The position numbers and the translations under genes are program-made. Source: a virus. From it: 21,836 nucleotides of DNA. This document shows positions 14,828 through 21,836 of the stretch, piece by piece (within the stretch, counting starts at the first letter, position 1; each line of letters starts with the position of its first letter). A model generated the notes under the pieces. That model did not search any database. It saw only the letters and a list, made by a program, of their open reading frames with translations, and was not told the DNA's origin. The DNA lies in the IMG/VR virus record IMGVR_UViG_3300039159_000812, positions 1-21,836 of that record; one strand, written 5' to 3'.

Positions 14828-17800
14828 ATGGCAACTTTGGTTCTCGGCGCCGTCGGCTCCGCGATTGGCGGCGCATTTGGCGGTGCCATCCTTGGCTTTT
14901 CCAGCGCGGTCATCGGCGGCTTCATCGGCTCGACCATCGGCTCGGTCGTTGACAACTGGATTGTGTCGTCCCTCGCCCCCGCGCAGCGCATCGAGGGCGC
15001 GAGGCTGGACAGCCTGCGCATCACGTCTTCGACCGAAGGGGCCGTAATCCCGCGCCTTTTCGGTCGGATGCGCATCGGCGGCAATATCATCTGGGCCACT
15101 GATTTTCGCGAAGAGGTCAACACCACTCGCCAGGGCGGCGGCAAGGGAAGCGGGCCCAAGGTCACCACCACCGAATACCTCTACTACGCCAGCTTTGCGG
15201 TGGCGCTCTGCGAAGGCGAAATCACCGGCATTGGCCGCGTCTGGGCCGACGGCAAAGCGATGGATATGACCGGCGTGACCTGGCGCTGGTATCCGGGCGA
15301 TGAGGTTCAGTCTCCCGACCCGTTCATGTCCGCCAAGATGGGCGTGGCCAGCACACCCGCCTATCGCGGCACGGCCTATGTCGTGTTTGAGGAGTTGAAC
15401 CTCAGCGCCTTCGGCAACCGTCTTCCCCAGATCAGCTTCGAGGTCTTCCGGCCCCTCGCGGATCCCGACACCGCAGAGGGGCTGGTCAAGGCCGTGACGA
15501 TGATCCCCGCCTCTGGCGAGTTCACCTATGCGACCGCACCGGTCAAGAAGACCACAGGTTCCGGCGACACGACCGTGGCTGAGAACCTGAACGCGATCAC
15601 CGACACCGCGGACATCGTCGTGGCGCTGGATCGGCTGCAGTCGCTGGCCCCTGCCGTAGAAAGCGTCAGCCTCGTCGTGGCCTGGTTCGGCGACGACCTG
15701 CGCGCCGGGAACTGCAAGGTGCGACCGGGTGTCGAGGTTGCGACCAAGACCACGACGCCCTCGCCTTGGTCCGTGAATGGCGTCAGCCGTGGTGATGCGT
15801 TTCTGGTCAGCCGAGATGCCGAGGACCGTCCCGTCTATGGCGGCACGCCTGCCGACTTCGCGGTGGTGCAAGCGATCCAGGAGATGAAAGCGCGGGGCCT
15901 GCGCGTCACGTTCTATCCCTTCGTCCTGATGGATGTGCCGCCCGGCAACACCAAGCCGAACCCTTACAGCGCCAATGCCGCCACCTCGGGCCAGCCAACG
16001 TTCCCTTGGCGCGGGCGCATCACCTGCTCCCCGGCTGCGGGTTTTGCGGGTTCGGTCGACAAGACCGCCACCGCCGCCACCCAAGTATCGGCGCTGTTCG
16101 GCAGCGCCACGCCCGCGAACTTCAGCGTGTCGGGCACCCATGTCAGCTGGACCGGCCCAGTCGGCGAATGGTCCTTGCGAAGGATGATCCTGCACTATGC
16201 ACATCTTTGCAAAGCCGCCGGGGGCGTCGATGCCTTCCTGATCGGATCGGAAATGCCCGGCCTGACCACCATCCGGAGCGGGGCCAGCACCTACCCAGCC
16301 GTCGCGGCTTACAAGAGCCTCGCCACAGCCGTGCGGACCATCCTCGGCGCTGGGCCCAAGATTGGCTATGCCGCCGATTGGTCGGAATACTTCGGCCACC
16401 AACCGGGTGACGGCTCGGGCGATGTCTTCTTCCACCTCGATCCCCTGTGGTCAGATGCCAACATCGATTTCGTCGGCATCGATAACTACATGCCGCTGTC
16501 GGACTGGCGCGACGGGTTCGATCATACCGATGCGACGCTGGCACCGGCGATCTACGACCGTGCCTACCTGCAGTCGAACATCACCGGCGGCGAAGGGTTT
16601 GACTGGTTCTATGCCAGCGCTCTGGACCGGACGACGCAAACCCGCACGCCGATCACCGATGGCGCGGCGGCTAAGCCTTGGATGTTCCGCTTCAAAGATC
16701 TGCGCGCCTGGTGGCTGAACCCACACTTTAACCGCCCGGGCGGGGTGGAGAGCGGCACGCCGACCTCATGGGTGCCGCAGTCCAAGCCCGTCCGGTTCAC
16801 CGAGCTGGGCTGCCCGGCGATTGACCGGGGCACCAACCAGCCAAACGTATTCTTCGATCCGAAGTCATCGGAAAGCTTCACGCCCTACTTTTCGCGGGGC
16901 TGGCGGGACGATGCTATCCAGCGGGCCTATCTGGAAGCCAGCTTTCTGTTCTGGGGCGCATCGGCGAACAACCCGGTGTCATCGGCCTATGGCAACCGCA
17001 TGGTGCATGTCCCCGAATGCGCCGCCTGGACCTGGGATGCGCGGCCTTATCCGTTTTTTCCGGAACTGACCGATGTCTGGACCGATGGCCCGAACTGGCG
17101 CCTTGGGCATTGGCTGACCGGAAGGCTGGGTGCTGTGTCACTGGCGGCTCTTGTGCGCCACCTCTGTCTGCGGGCCGGAATGCCGGAGGAATTGATCGAC
17201 GTCTCCGGCCTCTGGGGCGCGGTAGAGGGCTATGTCATCTCGGCACTGGAAGCCCCACGTGCGTCGATTTCCACGCTGGCGCGGCATTTCGGCTTCGATG
17301 CCGTCGAGAGTGAAGGGCGCATCCGCTTTCAGATGCGCGGCCGGATCGCCGTTGCCACGGTCACCCCGGATAGAATGGTCGCGCCCGCCTCCGCGCAGGG
17401 CGACGTGATGGAACTGACCCGGGCGCAGGAAACCGAACTGCCCCAAGCCCTGAAATGGCAGGTCGCCCGTGCCGACGAGGACTATGACGCGGCCCAAGTC
17501 GAAGCGCGGCGCATCACGGTCGACACCACCCGCATCGCTTCGGAAAGTTTCCCGATGGCGATCCCGCCAGAAGAAGCCGAACGCAGATGCCGTCGCGCGT
17601 TGATGGAAGCGTGGGTCGGCCGTGAAAGCGCGGTGTTCAGGCTGCCTCCCTCTCGTTTGGCGCTGGATCCCTGCGATGTTATCCTCTTGGATCACGATGG
17701 TCGGCTGACAGAAATGCGCCTTGTCTCCATCGCGGACTCGGACCTGCGCAGCGTCGACGCTGTCCGCCAGGACCGGGCGGTCTACGACCTCCCGCCCGGC

Positions 17801-18799
17801 GAGCCGCGCCCTGCGTCCTTGTCGACGCCGACCGTGTTTGGCGCGCCTGATGTGATCCTGCTCGACTTGCCGCAGCTGCGCGAGGATCAGCCAGCGCATC
17901 GCCCCATGGTCGCTGCGCAAGCCAAGCCGTGGCCCGGCGAGATTGCCGTCTACCGCAGCGCCGCGACGGACGGCTTTGCCCTGCTGACCACTTTCAGCAC
18001 GCGCGCGCGCATGGGTGTGCTGGCGGCCGACTTCTTTGCCGGGCCGGTGTCGCGCTTTGATCTGGGCAATGCGCTGGTGGTCGATCTCTATTCCGGCACG
18101 CTGGAGAGCGTCACGGACATCACCCTACTGGGTGGGGCCAATGCGCTGGCCATCGAAACCGCCGCTGGGCAGTGGGAGATCGTCCAGGCGGGCGCAGCAG
18201 AGCTGATCGCGCCAGGGCGGTACCGACTGACCCGCCTGCTGCGCGGCCAGCGTGGCACCGAAGGGGCCATGGTCAGCATGGTGCCGACCGGCGCGCGGAT
18301 CGTGGTACTCGACACTGCCGTGGCCACGTTGCCCATCAGCGAGGCCGACCTCGGCCTGCCATGGAACTGGCGCATCGGCCCAGCCTCAAAGCCGGTCAGC
18401 GACGATACCTTTGTCGCCACGATCTTCACGCCCGAGGGCGCTGGGCTACGACCCTTCTCGGTCGCCCATGTCGAGCAGCCGTGGCGCACTGCTCGCAGCC
18501 CCGGCGATCTCACGATCCGCTGGACGCGTCGGTCGCGGTCGCTGGCGTCTGATACCTGGGGCGCGGGTGACGTGCCCTTGGCCGAGGACAGTGAAGCCTA
18601 TGAGGTGGAAATCCGTGATGGCGGGACAATCAAGCGCACGCTGACCACCACCACAACCAGCGTTCTTTATGCGGCCGCGCAGCAGACCGCCGATTGGGGC
18701 GCACCCCTCGGCCCCGGCCAATCCCTTTCGATCCGCATCTACCAGCTCTCGGCCTTGATCGGTCGGGGCGCTGGGCGATCCGTCACCCTGACCTTCTGA
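14828..18799 (+). CDS. tail tip 'megatron' with GTA TIM-barrel domain (RcGTA g15-like)
   Basis: This is the largest gene, 1323 residues, close to the RcGTA equivalent at about 1300. Residues 1-45 are a glycine-zipper-like hydrophobic stretch (VLGAVGSAIGGAFGGAILGF and following), which may insert into the host membrane during DNA delivery. The GTA TIM-barrel domain covers about 430-740, with IGYAADWSEYFGH (I512-H524; E520) and FTELGCPAID (E659) as conserved acidic positions at the barrel mouth. A phage-tail domain follows at about 790-980 (HFGFDAVESEGRIRFQMRGR). The C-terminal 350 residues are beta-rich, ending in a fibronectin-like stretch (YEVEIRDGGTIKRTLTTTTTSVLYAAAQQ). It forms the tail-tip core and may hydrolyse or bind surface glycans. 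The ribosome site is weak. Confidence 0.92.
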   Translation: MATLVLGAVGSAIGGAFGGAILGFSSAVIGGFIGSTIGSVVDNWIVSSLAPAQRIEGARLDSLRITSSTEGAVIPRLFGRMRIGGNIIWATDFREEVNTTRQGGGKGSGPKVTTTEYLYYASFAVALCEGEITGIGRVWADGKAMDMTGVTWRWYPGDEVQSPDPFMSAKMGVASTPAYRGTAYVVFEELNLSAFGNRLPQISFEVFRPLADPDTAEGLVKAVTMIPASGEFTYATAPVKKTTGSGDTTVAENLNAITDTADIVVALDRLQSLAPAVESVSLVVAWFGDDLRAGNCKVRPGVEVATKTTTPSPWSVNGVSRGDAFLVSRDAEDRPVYGGTPADFAVVQAIQEMKARGLRVTFYPFVLMDVPPGNTKPNPYSANAATSGQPTFPWRGRITCSPAAGFAGSVDKTATAATQVSALFGSATPANFSVSGTHVSWTGPVGEWSLRRMILHYAHLCKAAGGVDAFLIGSEMPGLTTIRSGASTYPAVAAYKSLATAVRTILGAGPKIGYAADWSEYFGHQPGDGSGDVFFHLDPLWSDANIDFVGIDNYMPLSDWRDGFDHTDATLAPAIYDRAYLQSNITGGEGFDWFYASALDRTTQTRTPITDGAAAKPWMFRFKDLRAWWLNPHFNRPGGVESGTPTSWVPQSKPVRFTELGCPAIDRGTNQPNVFFDPKSSESFTPYFSRGWRDDAIQRAYLEASFLFWGASANNPVSSAYGNRMVHVPECAAWTWDARPYPFFPELTDVWTDGPNWRLGHWLTGRLGAVSLAALVRHLCLRAGMPEELIDVSGLWGAVEGYVISALEAPRASISTLARHFGFDAVESEGRIRFQMRGRIAVATVTPDRMVAPASAQGDVMELTRAQETELPQALKWQVARADEDYDAAQVEARRITVDTTRIASESFPMAIPPEEAERRCRRALMEAWVGRESAVFRLPPSRLALDPCDVILLDHDGRLTEMRLVSIADSDLRSVDAVRQDRAVYDLPPGEPRPASLSTPTVFGAPDVILLDLPQLREDQPAHRPMVAAQAKPWPGEIAVYRSAATDGFALLTTFSTRARMGVLAADFFAGPVSRFDLGNALVVDLYSGTLESVTDITLLGGANALAIETAAGQWEIVQAGAAELIAPGRYRLTRLLRGQRGTEGAMVSMVPTGARIVVLDTAVATLPISEADLGLPWNWRIGPASKPVSDDTFVATIFTPEGAGLRPFSVAHVEQPWRTARSPGDLTIRWTRRSRSLASDTWGAGDVPLAEDSEAYEVEIRDGGTIKRTLTTTTTSVLYAAAQQTADWGAPLGPGQSLSIRIYQLSALIGRGAGRSVTLTF

Positions 18800-18809
18800 A
18801 AGCAGGATC

Positions 18810-20768
18810 ATGTCCGACATCACCACCCATCTCCTGCTGCCTTACATTCTGGCATCGCAGGCCCAGAAGCATGTCACCCACAATGAGGCGCTGCGGCTGC
18901 TGGATGCCATGGTGCAGCTTTCGGTACTGGACCGTACCCGGACGACGTCGCCCGCCAGCCCCGTCGACGGCGACCGGCACATCGTGGCGTCAGGCGCGAC
19001 TGGCCTCTGGGCAGGCTGGGATCTGAACGTCGCCTTCTGGGTCGACGGCGTCTGGATGCGGCTCGTCCCGCGCCCGGGCTGGCTGGCGTGGATCGCCGCA
19101 GAACAAGCCTTTGTCGTCTGGACCGGCAGCGCCTGGGATCTGGTCGGTGAACCGGTGGACGTGTCGGACGCCATTTTCAGTCTGGTGAACGACGCCGATC
19201 CGACCAAGAAGGTGCTGTTCTCGCTGTCCGGGATCACGACCGGCACGACCCGGACGTTCGCCCTGCCGAACACCTCGTCGGAACTGGCTATCCTCGCAGG
19301 CACGCAGACCTTCACCGGCAACAAGACCTTCTCCGGTTCGCTCACCGCGTCGGGTGCCGTGTCCATCACCGGCACGTTGACCGCCTCGGGCACGGTCACC
19401 GTTTCGGCGGCAGCGGCATCGATCGGCACCGCCATCACGGCTGCGACCTATGGGATGGGGACAGGGGTCAATCCGACTGGTGTGACCAAGACCCTGAACC
19501 TCGGTACCGGTGGCGCGGCGGGTTCGACCACGGTCGTCAACATCGGCTCGGCCACGGCGGGCGCAGGCGGCACCACGGTGGTGAACACGCCCACGGTGAC
19601 CTTCGCCAATGCTGTGACGCAGGTCGGCATGCCACAGGCGAACCTCACCGCACAACTGCTCGGGCTGGGTGGGGCGACTGCCGACAGCTTCAACCGCCTG
19701 TCGATGAACACCCCTGCGGTATTGCTGAACAACGCCGGTGCGGGGATCGAGGCGACCGTCAACAAGGCGGCAGCAGGGAACGATGCTGCGTTTGCCTTCA
19801 AGACCGGGTTCTCGGTGCGCGCCCTGATCGGGCTACTGGGCAACGACAACTTCAGCTTCAAGGTCAGCCCCAACGGATCGACGTTCTTTGATGCCATCGT
19901 TGTGGATCGCGCCAATGGCCAGGTGGAATTGCCCCAGCCGACCGTCCTGCCCGGTTTGAATGCCGCCCCGGCCCCACCGCCAATCGGCAAGACGTCGGTC
20001 TACGCGCGCAATCGTGCTGGTGCGCCATGGATCGATGTGATGCGCCCGTCGGGTCGTGATTTTCCGCTGCAGCCGCATTTCGGGGTCAACCGAATTGCCA
20101 ACTGGTCACCTTCGATCTCAACCACGATCACCACCGAGGGTCTGCCGATCACCAACGTCGGCACCGTCTCGCATCCGACGCTCGCCGCCACCAACCTCGC
20201 CGCCAGCATGCGGCGCTGGCGTCTTACCTCAGCGGCCGTCGTGAATTCGGTCGCCGAACAGTTTTCAGCAGGCTTGGCCTGCTGGCGCGGCAATGCCGCA
20301 GGGCTTGGCGGATGGACCTTTGTCACGCGGATTTCGCTCACCACACTGCAGGCGACCGGTATGGGCCTCTTCGGCCTCTACGGCTCCACTGCCGCTCTGG
20401 CTACCACGCTGACGCTGGCAAACGTGTTGAACTGCTTCGGGATCGGTTTCCAGCGCGGCATCCATGCCAACTGGCAGTTGGTGACTAATGACGGCATTGG
20501 TGCACCGACCCTGACGGATATGGGCGCGCCCTTTGCCATCGTCACCGGCGGCGTGCTGACCCTGTTCATCGCCGCGCCGCCGAACGGATCGTCGGTTTGG
20601 GTGCGGGCGGTAAACGAGGTCACGGGCGCGGTCTTCGAGCAAGAGATCACTGCCGACCTGCCTGCCAATACGCAATTCCTTTCGCCGCGCTTCTATCTGA
20701 ACACCGGCGCGACAGCCGCAACCGTAGCTTACGACTGCGCGGGCCTCTACCTCGAAACGGACTATTGA
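18810..20768 (+). CDS. DUF2793-containing tail fibre / host-recognition protein
   Basis: This 652-residue protein has an N-terminal DUF2793 domain at about residues 1-120 (LLPYILASQAQKHVTHNEALRLLDAMVQLSV, DGDRHIV, WIAAEQAFVVWTGSAWD), which I take as the attachment to the tail. A long Ser/Thr/Ala/Gly-rich middle at about 165-290 contains short repeats (SGSLTASGAVSITGTLTASGTVTVS), typical of trimeric fibre shafts. A segment NDNFSFKVSPNGSTFFDAIVVD at about 348-370 resembles those in other DUF2793 proteins. The C-terminal 250 residues are beta-rich and not recognised; they probably form the receptor-contacting head. It follows the megatron gene by 10 bases with AGCAGGA as ribosome site. No C-terminal chaperone domain is evident. 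Confidence 0.85.
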   Translation: MSDITTHLLLPYILASQAQKHVTHNEALRLLDAMVQLSVLDRTRTTSPASPVDGDRHIVASGATGLWAGWDLNVAFWVDGVWMRLVPRPGWLAWIAAEQAFVVWTGSAWDLVGEPVDVSDAIFSLVNDADPTKKVLFSLSGITTGTTRTFALPNTSSELAILAGTQTFTGNKTFSGSLTASGAVSITGTLTASGTVTVSAAAASIGTAITAATYGMGTGVNPTGVTKTLNLGTGGAAGSTTVVNIGSATAGAGGTTVVNTPTVTFANAVTQVGMPQANLTAQLLGLGGATADSFNRLSMNTPAVLLNNAGAGIEATVNKAAAGNDAAFAFKTGFSVRALIGLLGNDNFSFKVSPNGSTFFDAIVVDRANGQVELPQPTVLPGLNAAPAPPPIGKTSVYARNRAGAPWIDVMRPSGRDFPLQPHFGVNRIANWSPSISTTITTEGLPITNVGTVSHPTLAATNLAASMRRWRLTSAAVVNSVAEQFSAGLACWRGNAAGLGGWTFVTRISLTTLQATGMGLFGLYGSTAALATTLTLANVLNCFGIGFQRGIHANWQLVTNDGIGAPTLTDMGAPFAIVTGGVLTLFIAAPPNGSSVWVRAVNEVTGAVFEQEITADLPANTQFLSPRFYLNTGATAATVAYDCAGLYLETDY

Positions 20769-20778
20769 AAGGACCATC

Positions 20779-21087
20779 ATGACCGAACGCATCACCATCC
20801 TGCAGGAGGTCGGCCATGCCTTCCGCGAAAACGGCCTGACTGCCGCCATCACTGCGCTGGTCGGCGGCAGTCTTGCCGTCGCTGCCACCGTCACCCGCAA
20901 AGCGTTCACCAACGAGGCAATGCTTGAACGCCTTGACCGCGAACTGCACGTCGAACGCGAGCGGATCGACAAACAGCGCGCAGAGGACCGAAAGACCGAT
21001 GCCGACCGGCTGGAACGCATCGAGACCGACATCCGCGCCATGCGCGACGTGATGTTCGAGGCCTTCCAGCGCGGTCGCACCGACTGA
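20779..21087 (+). CDS. small one-TM protein with charged coiled coil; putative holin-like lysis protein
   Basis: This 102-residue protein has a single hydrophobic segment at about residues 20-38 (LTAAITALVGGSLAVAATV), followed by a highly charged helix from about 45 to 98 rich in Arg, Glu and Asp with heptad character (AMLERLDRELHVERERIDKQRAEDRKTDADRLERIETDIRAM). It lies between the tail fibre and the endolysin, so a role in membrane permeabilisation or in regulating lysis is likely. The layout is unlike the two- or three-TM lambda-type holins. A one-TM holin or a spanin-like accessory is possible, but no lipobox is seen. AAAGGA at 20768-20773 precedes the ATG. Function is inferred from position and topology. 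Confidence 0.7.
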   Translation: MTERITILQEVGHAFRENGLTAAITALVGGSLAVAATVTRKAFTNEAMLERLDRELHVERERIDKQRAEDRKTDADRLERIETDIRAMRDVMFEAFQRGRTD

Positions 21088-21120
21088 CGGGCCACCCCTC
21101 ACCGAAACAGACCCACCCCG

Positions 21121-21143
21121 ACCCGCCCCCGAGGCGGGTTTTG
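21121..21143 (+). terminator. rho-independent terminator before the endolysin gene
   Basis: ACCCGCC (21121-21127) pairs perfectly with GGCGGGT (21133-21139) around the loop CCCGA, followed by TTTTG. This is the clearest intrinsic terminator in the window. It ends the late transcript after the holin-like gene and lies only eight bases before the GGAG ribosome site of the endolysin. Confidence 0.85.
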
Positions 21144-21161
21144 CATTTCTGGAGACCCATC

Positions 21162-21836
21162 ATGCCGACCACGACCTATGCCCACTTCCGCGACGTGCCT
21201 GAGTCTGCTTGGCGCTGGCCCAGCTTTTCCCCCGCAGAGATCGCCTGCCGCGGCACCGGCGCGATCAAGATCAACACCGAGGCGATGGACAAGCTGCAAT
21301 CCCTGCGCAACCGCCTCGGCAAACCGCTGATCGTCCGCTCCGGCTATCGTAGCCCCAGCCACAACCGCGCCGTTGGAGGGGCCCCGGCATCAAAGCACAT
21401 GCTGGGCACGGCGTTCGACATTGCCATGTCAAACCACGACCCGGCCATCTTTGCAGAAGCCGCCCGCGCTGTCGGTTTCCTCGGCTTTGGTACCTATCCC
21501 CGGTCGGGTTTCATGCACATCGACCTCGGGCCTGCGCGGTCCTGGAGTGAACCCTTTCCGCTTCGCGCCACGCCCTTCGTGCCGGAGGTGGCTCCCGCCC
21601 GAGAGGTGCTGGCCGACAGTCGCACCCTGAAAGGTGGCGGGGCGGCAGGCATCGCGACCGTCGGTGCTGCGGGTGTCGAGGTCGCGCAAGAGGTCCTGGC
21701 GGAAACCCAATCGGCCATTCTGCCCTTGGTGCCCTACCTCGGTACCCTGCGCTGGGTCTTCATCGCCGTGGCGCTGATCGGCATCGCAGTCGCCATCCAC
21801 GCCCGGATCGACGACTGGAAACGGGGCCAGCGATGA
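21162..21836 (+). CDS. M15-family peptidase endolysin with C-terminal membrane segment
   Basis: This 224-residue zinc peptidase probably cleaves peptidoglycan peptide cross-links to release phage. The M15 domain spans about residues 20-125. It shows VRSGYRSPSHN (58-68), SKHMLGTAFDI with ligands H79 and D86 in the HxxGxAxD pattern, and the third ligand H119 in MHIDLG. After a Pro/Ala-rich linker and a Gly/Ala-rich helix (GGGAAGIATVGAAGVEVAQEV) there is one membrane segment at about 196-213 (LRWVFIAVALIGIAVAI) with a basic tail. No N-terminal signal is seen. The ATG at 21162 follows GGAG (21151-21154); an upstream ATG at 21141 overlaps the terminator and has no ribosome site. The stop is the last codon of the window. 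Confidence 0.88.
   Translation: MPTTTYAHFRDVPESAWRWPSFSPAEIACRGTGAIKINTEAMDKLQSLRNRLGKPLIVRSGYRSPSHNRAVGGAPASKHMLGTAFDIAMSNHDPAIFAEAARAVGFLGFGTYPRSGFMHIDLGPARSWSEPFPLRATPFVPEVAPAREVLADSRTLKGGGAAGIATVGAAGVEVAQEVLAETQSAILPLVPYLGTLRWVFIAVALIGIAVAIHARIDDWKRGQR

Noticed and set aside
14720-16435. Minus-strand open frame (571 codons) opposite the peptidase and megatron genes
   Set aside because: Shadow of the RcGTA-type tip genes, with no ribosome site or recognisable domain.
19320-19560. Tandem repeat or CRISPR-like array in the fibre gene
   Set aside because: The similarity is short, in-frame Ser/Thr/Gly/Ala codon repetition of a fibre shaft, without constant repeats and unique spacers.
21788-21836. 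Prophage right attachment site at the window end
   Set aside because: The endolysin gene runs to the last base; no tRNA fragment or direct repeat is visible, and the left end is not present for comparison.

Overview
The window is the late structural half of a lambda-like siphovirus, most likely a prophage in a Rhodobacteraceae-type alphaproteobacterium (Paracoccus/Rhodobacter relatives). This rests on the high GC content, the family make-up, and a tail tip built from the same protein families as the Rhodobacter capsulatus gene transfer agent (RcGTA). No database search was possible. All family names come from motif, length and gene-order recognition.

Layout. Positions 1-102 may hold the tail end of an upstream gene. 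Positions 50-6936 are a head module in lambda order: large terminase (gpA type), gpW-like joiner, lambda-type portal, S49 protease with a nested scaffold reading frame, gpD-like decoration protein, gpE-like major capsid protein and FII-like attachment protein. Positions 6933-7565 encode a DUF6441-like protein at the head-tail boundary. Positions 7628-8167 hold a single gene on the opposite strand, a two-domain glyoxalase-related/VOC protein, in a visibly AT-richer patch with its own 236-base upstream spacer. This looks like a moron (cargo gene) set into the late operon. Positions 8404-18799 are the tail module: tail terminator, tail tube, tail assembly chaperone with a probable -1 frameshift extension, tape measure, then the four RcGTA-type tip proteins (distal tail/DUF2460, hub/DUF2163, NlpC/P60 peptidase, TIM-barrel megatron). 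Positions 18810-20768 encode a DUF2793 tail fibre-like protein. Positions 20779-21836 look like a lysis cassette: a small one-TM protein with a coiled coil, a strong intrinsic terminator, and an M15 peptidase with a C-terminal membrane segment.

How it works together. Terminase and portal package DNA into a shell of capsid protein stabilised by the decoration protein, with the protease and scaffold guiding assembly. The joiner, FII-like and DUF6441/DUF3168 proteins connect head to tail. The chaperone and its frameshifted form load the tube protein around the tape measure. The hub, peptidase and megatron form the tip that crosses the envelope, and the DUF2793 protein probably contacts the host. 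Almost all plus-strand genes are packed with short gaps or ATGA/TGATG-type overlaps, which suggests one long late transcript.

The most notable points are: (i) a complete -1 ribosomal frameshift signal in the chaperone gene (A AAA AAC, a 7-base spacer and a 13-bp stem-loop), joining it to a 107-codon stretch with no obvious start of its own and a Cys4 motif; (ii) the inverted glyoxalase-family cargo gene; (iii) the lambda-head/GTA-tail-tip mosaic; (iv) the terminator placed directly before the endolysin ribosome-binding site. I saw no tRNA or rRNA genes, CRISPR arrays, insertion sequences, integrase or att sites.
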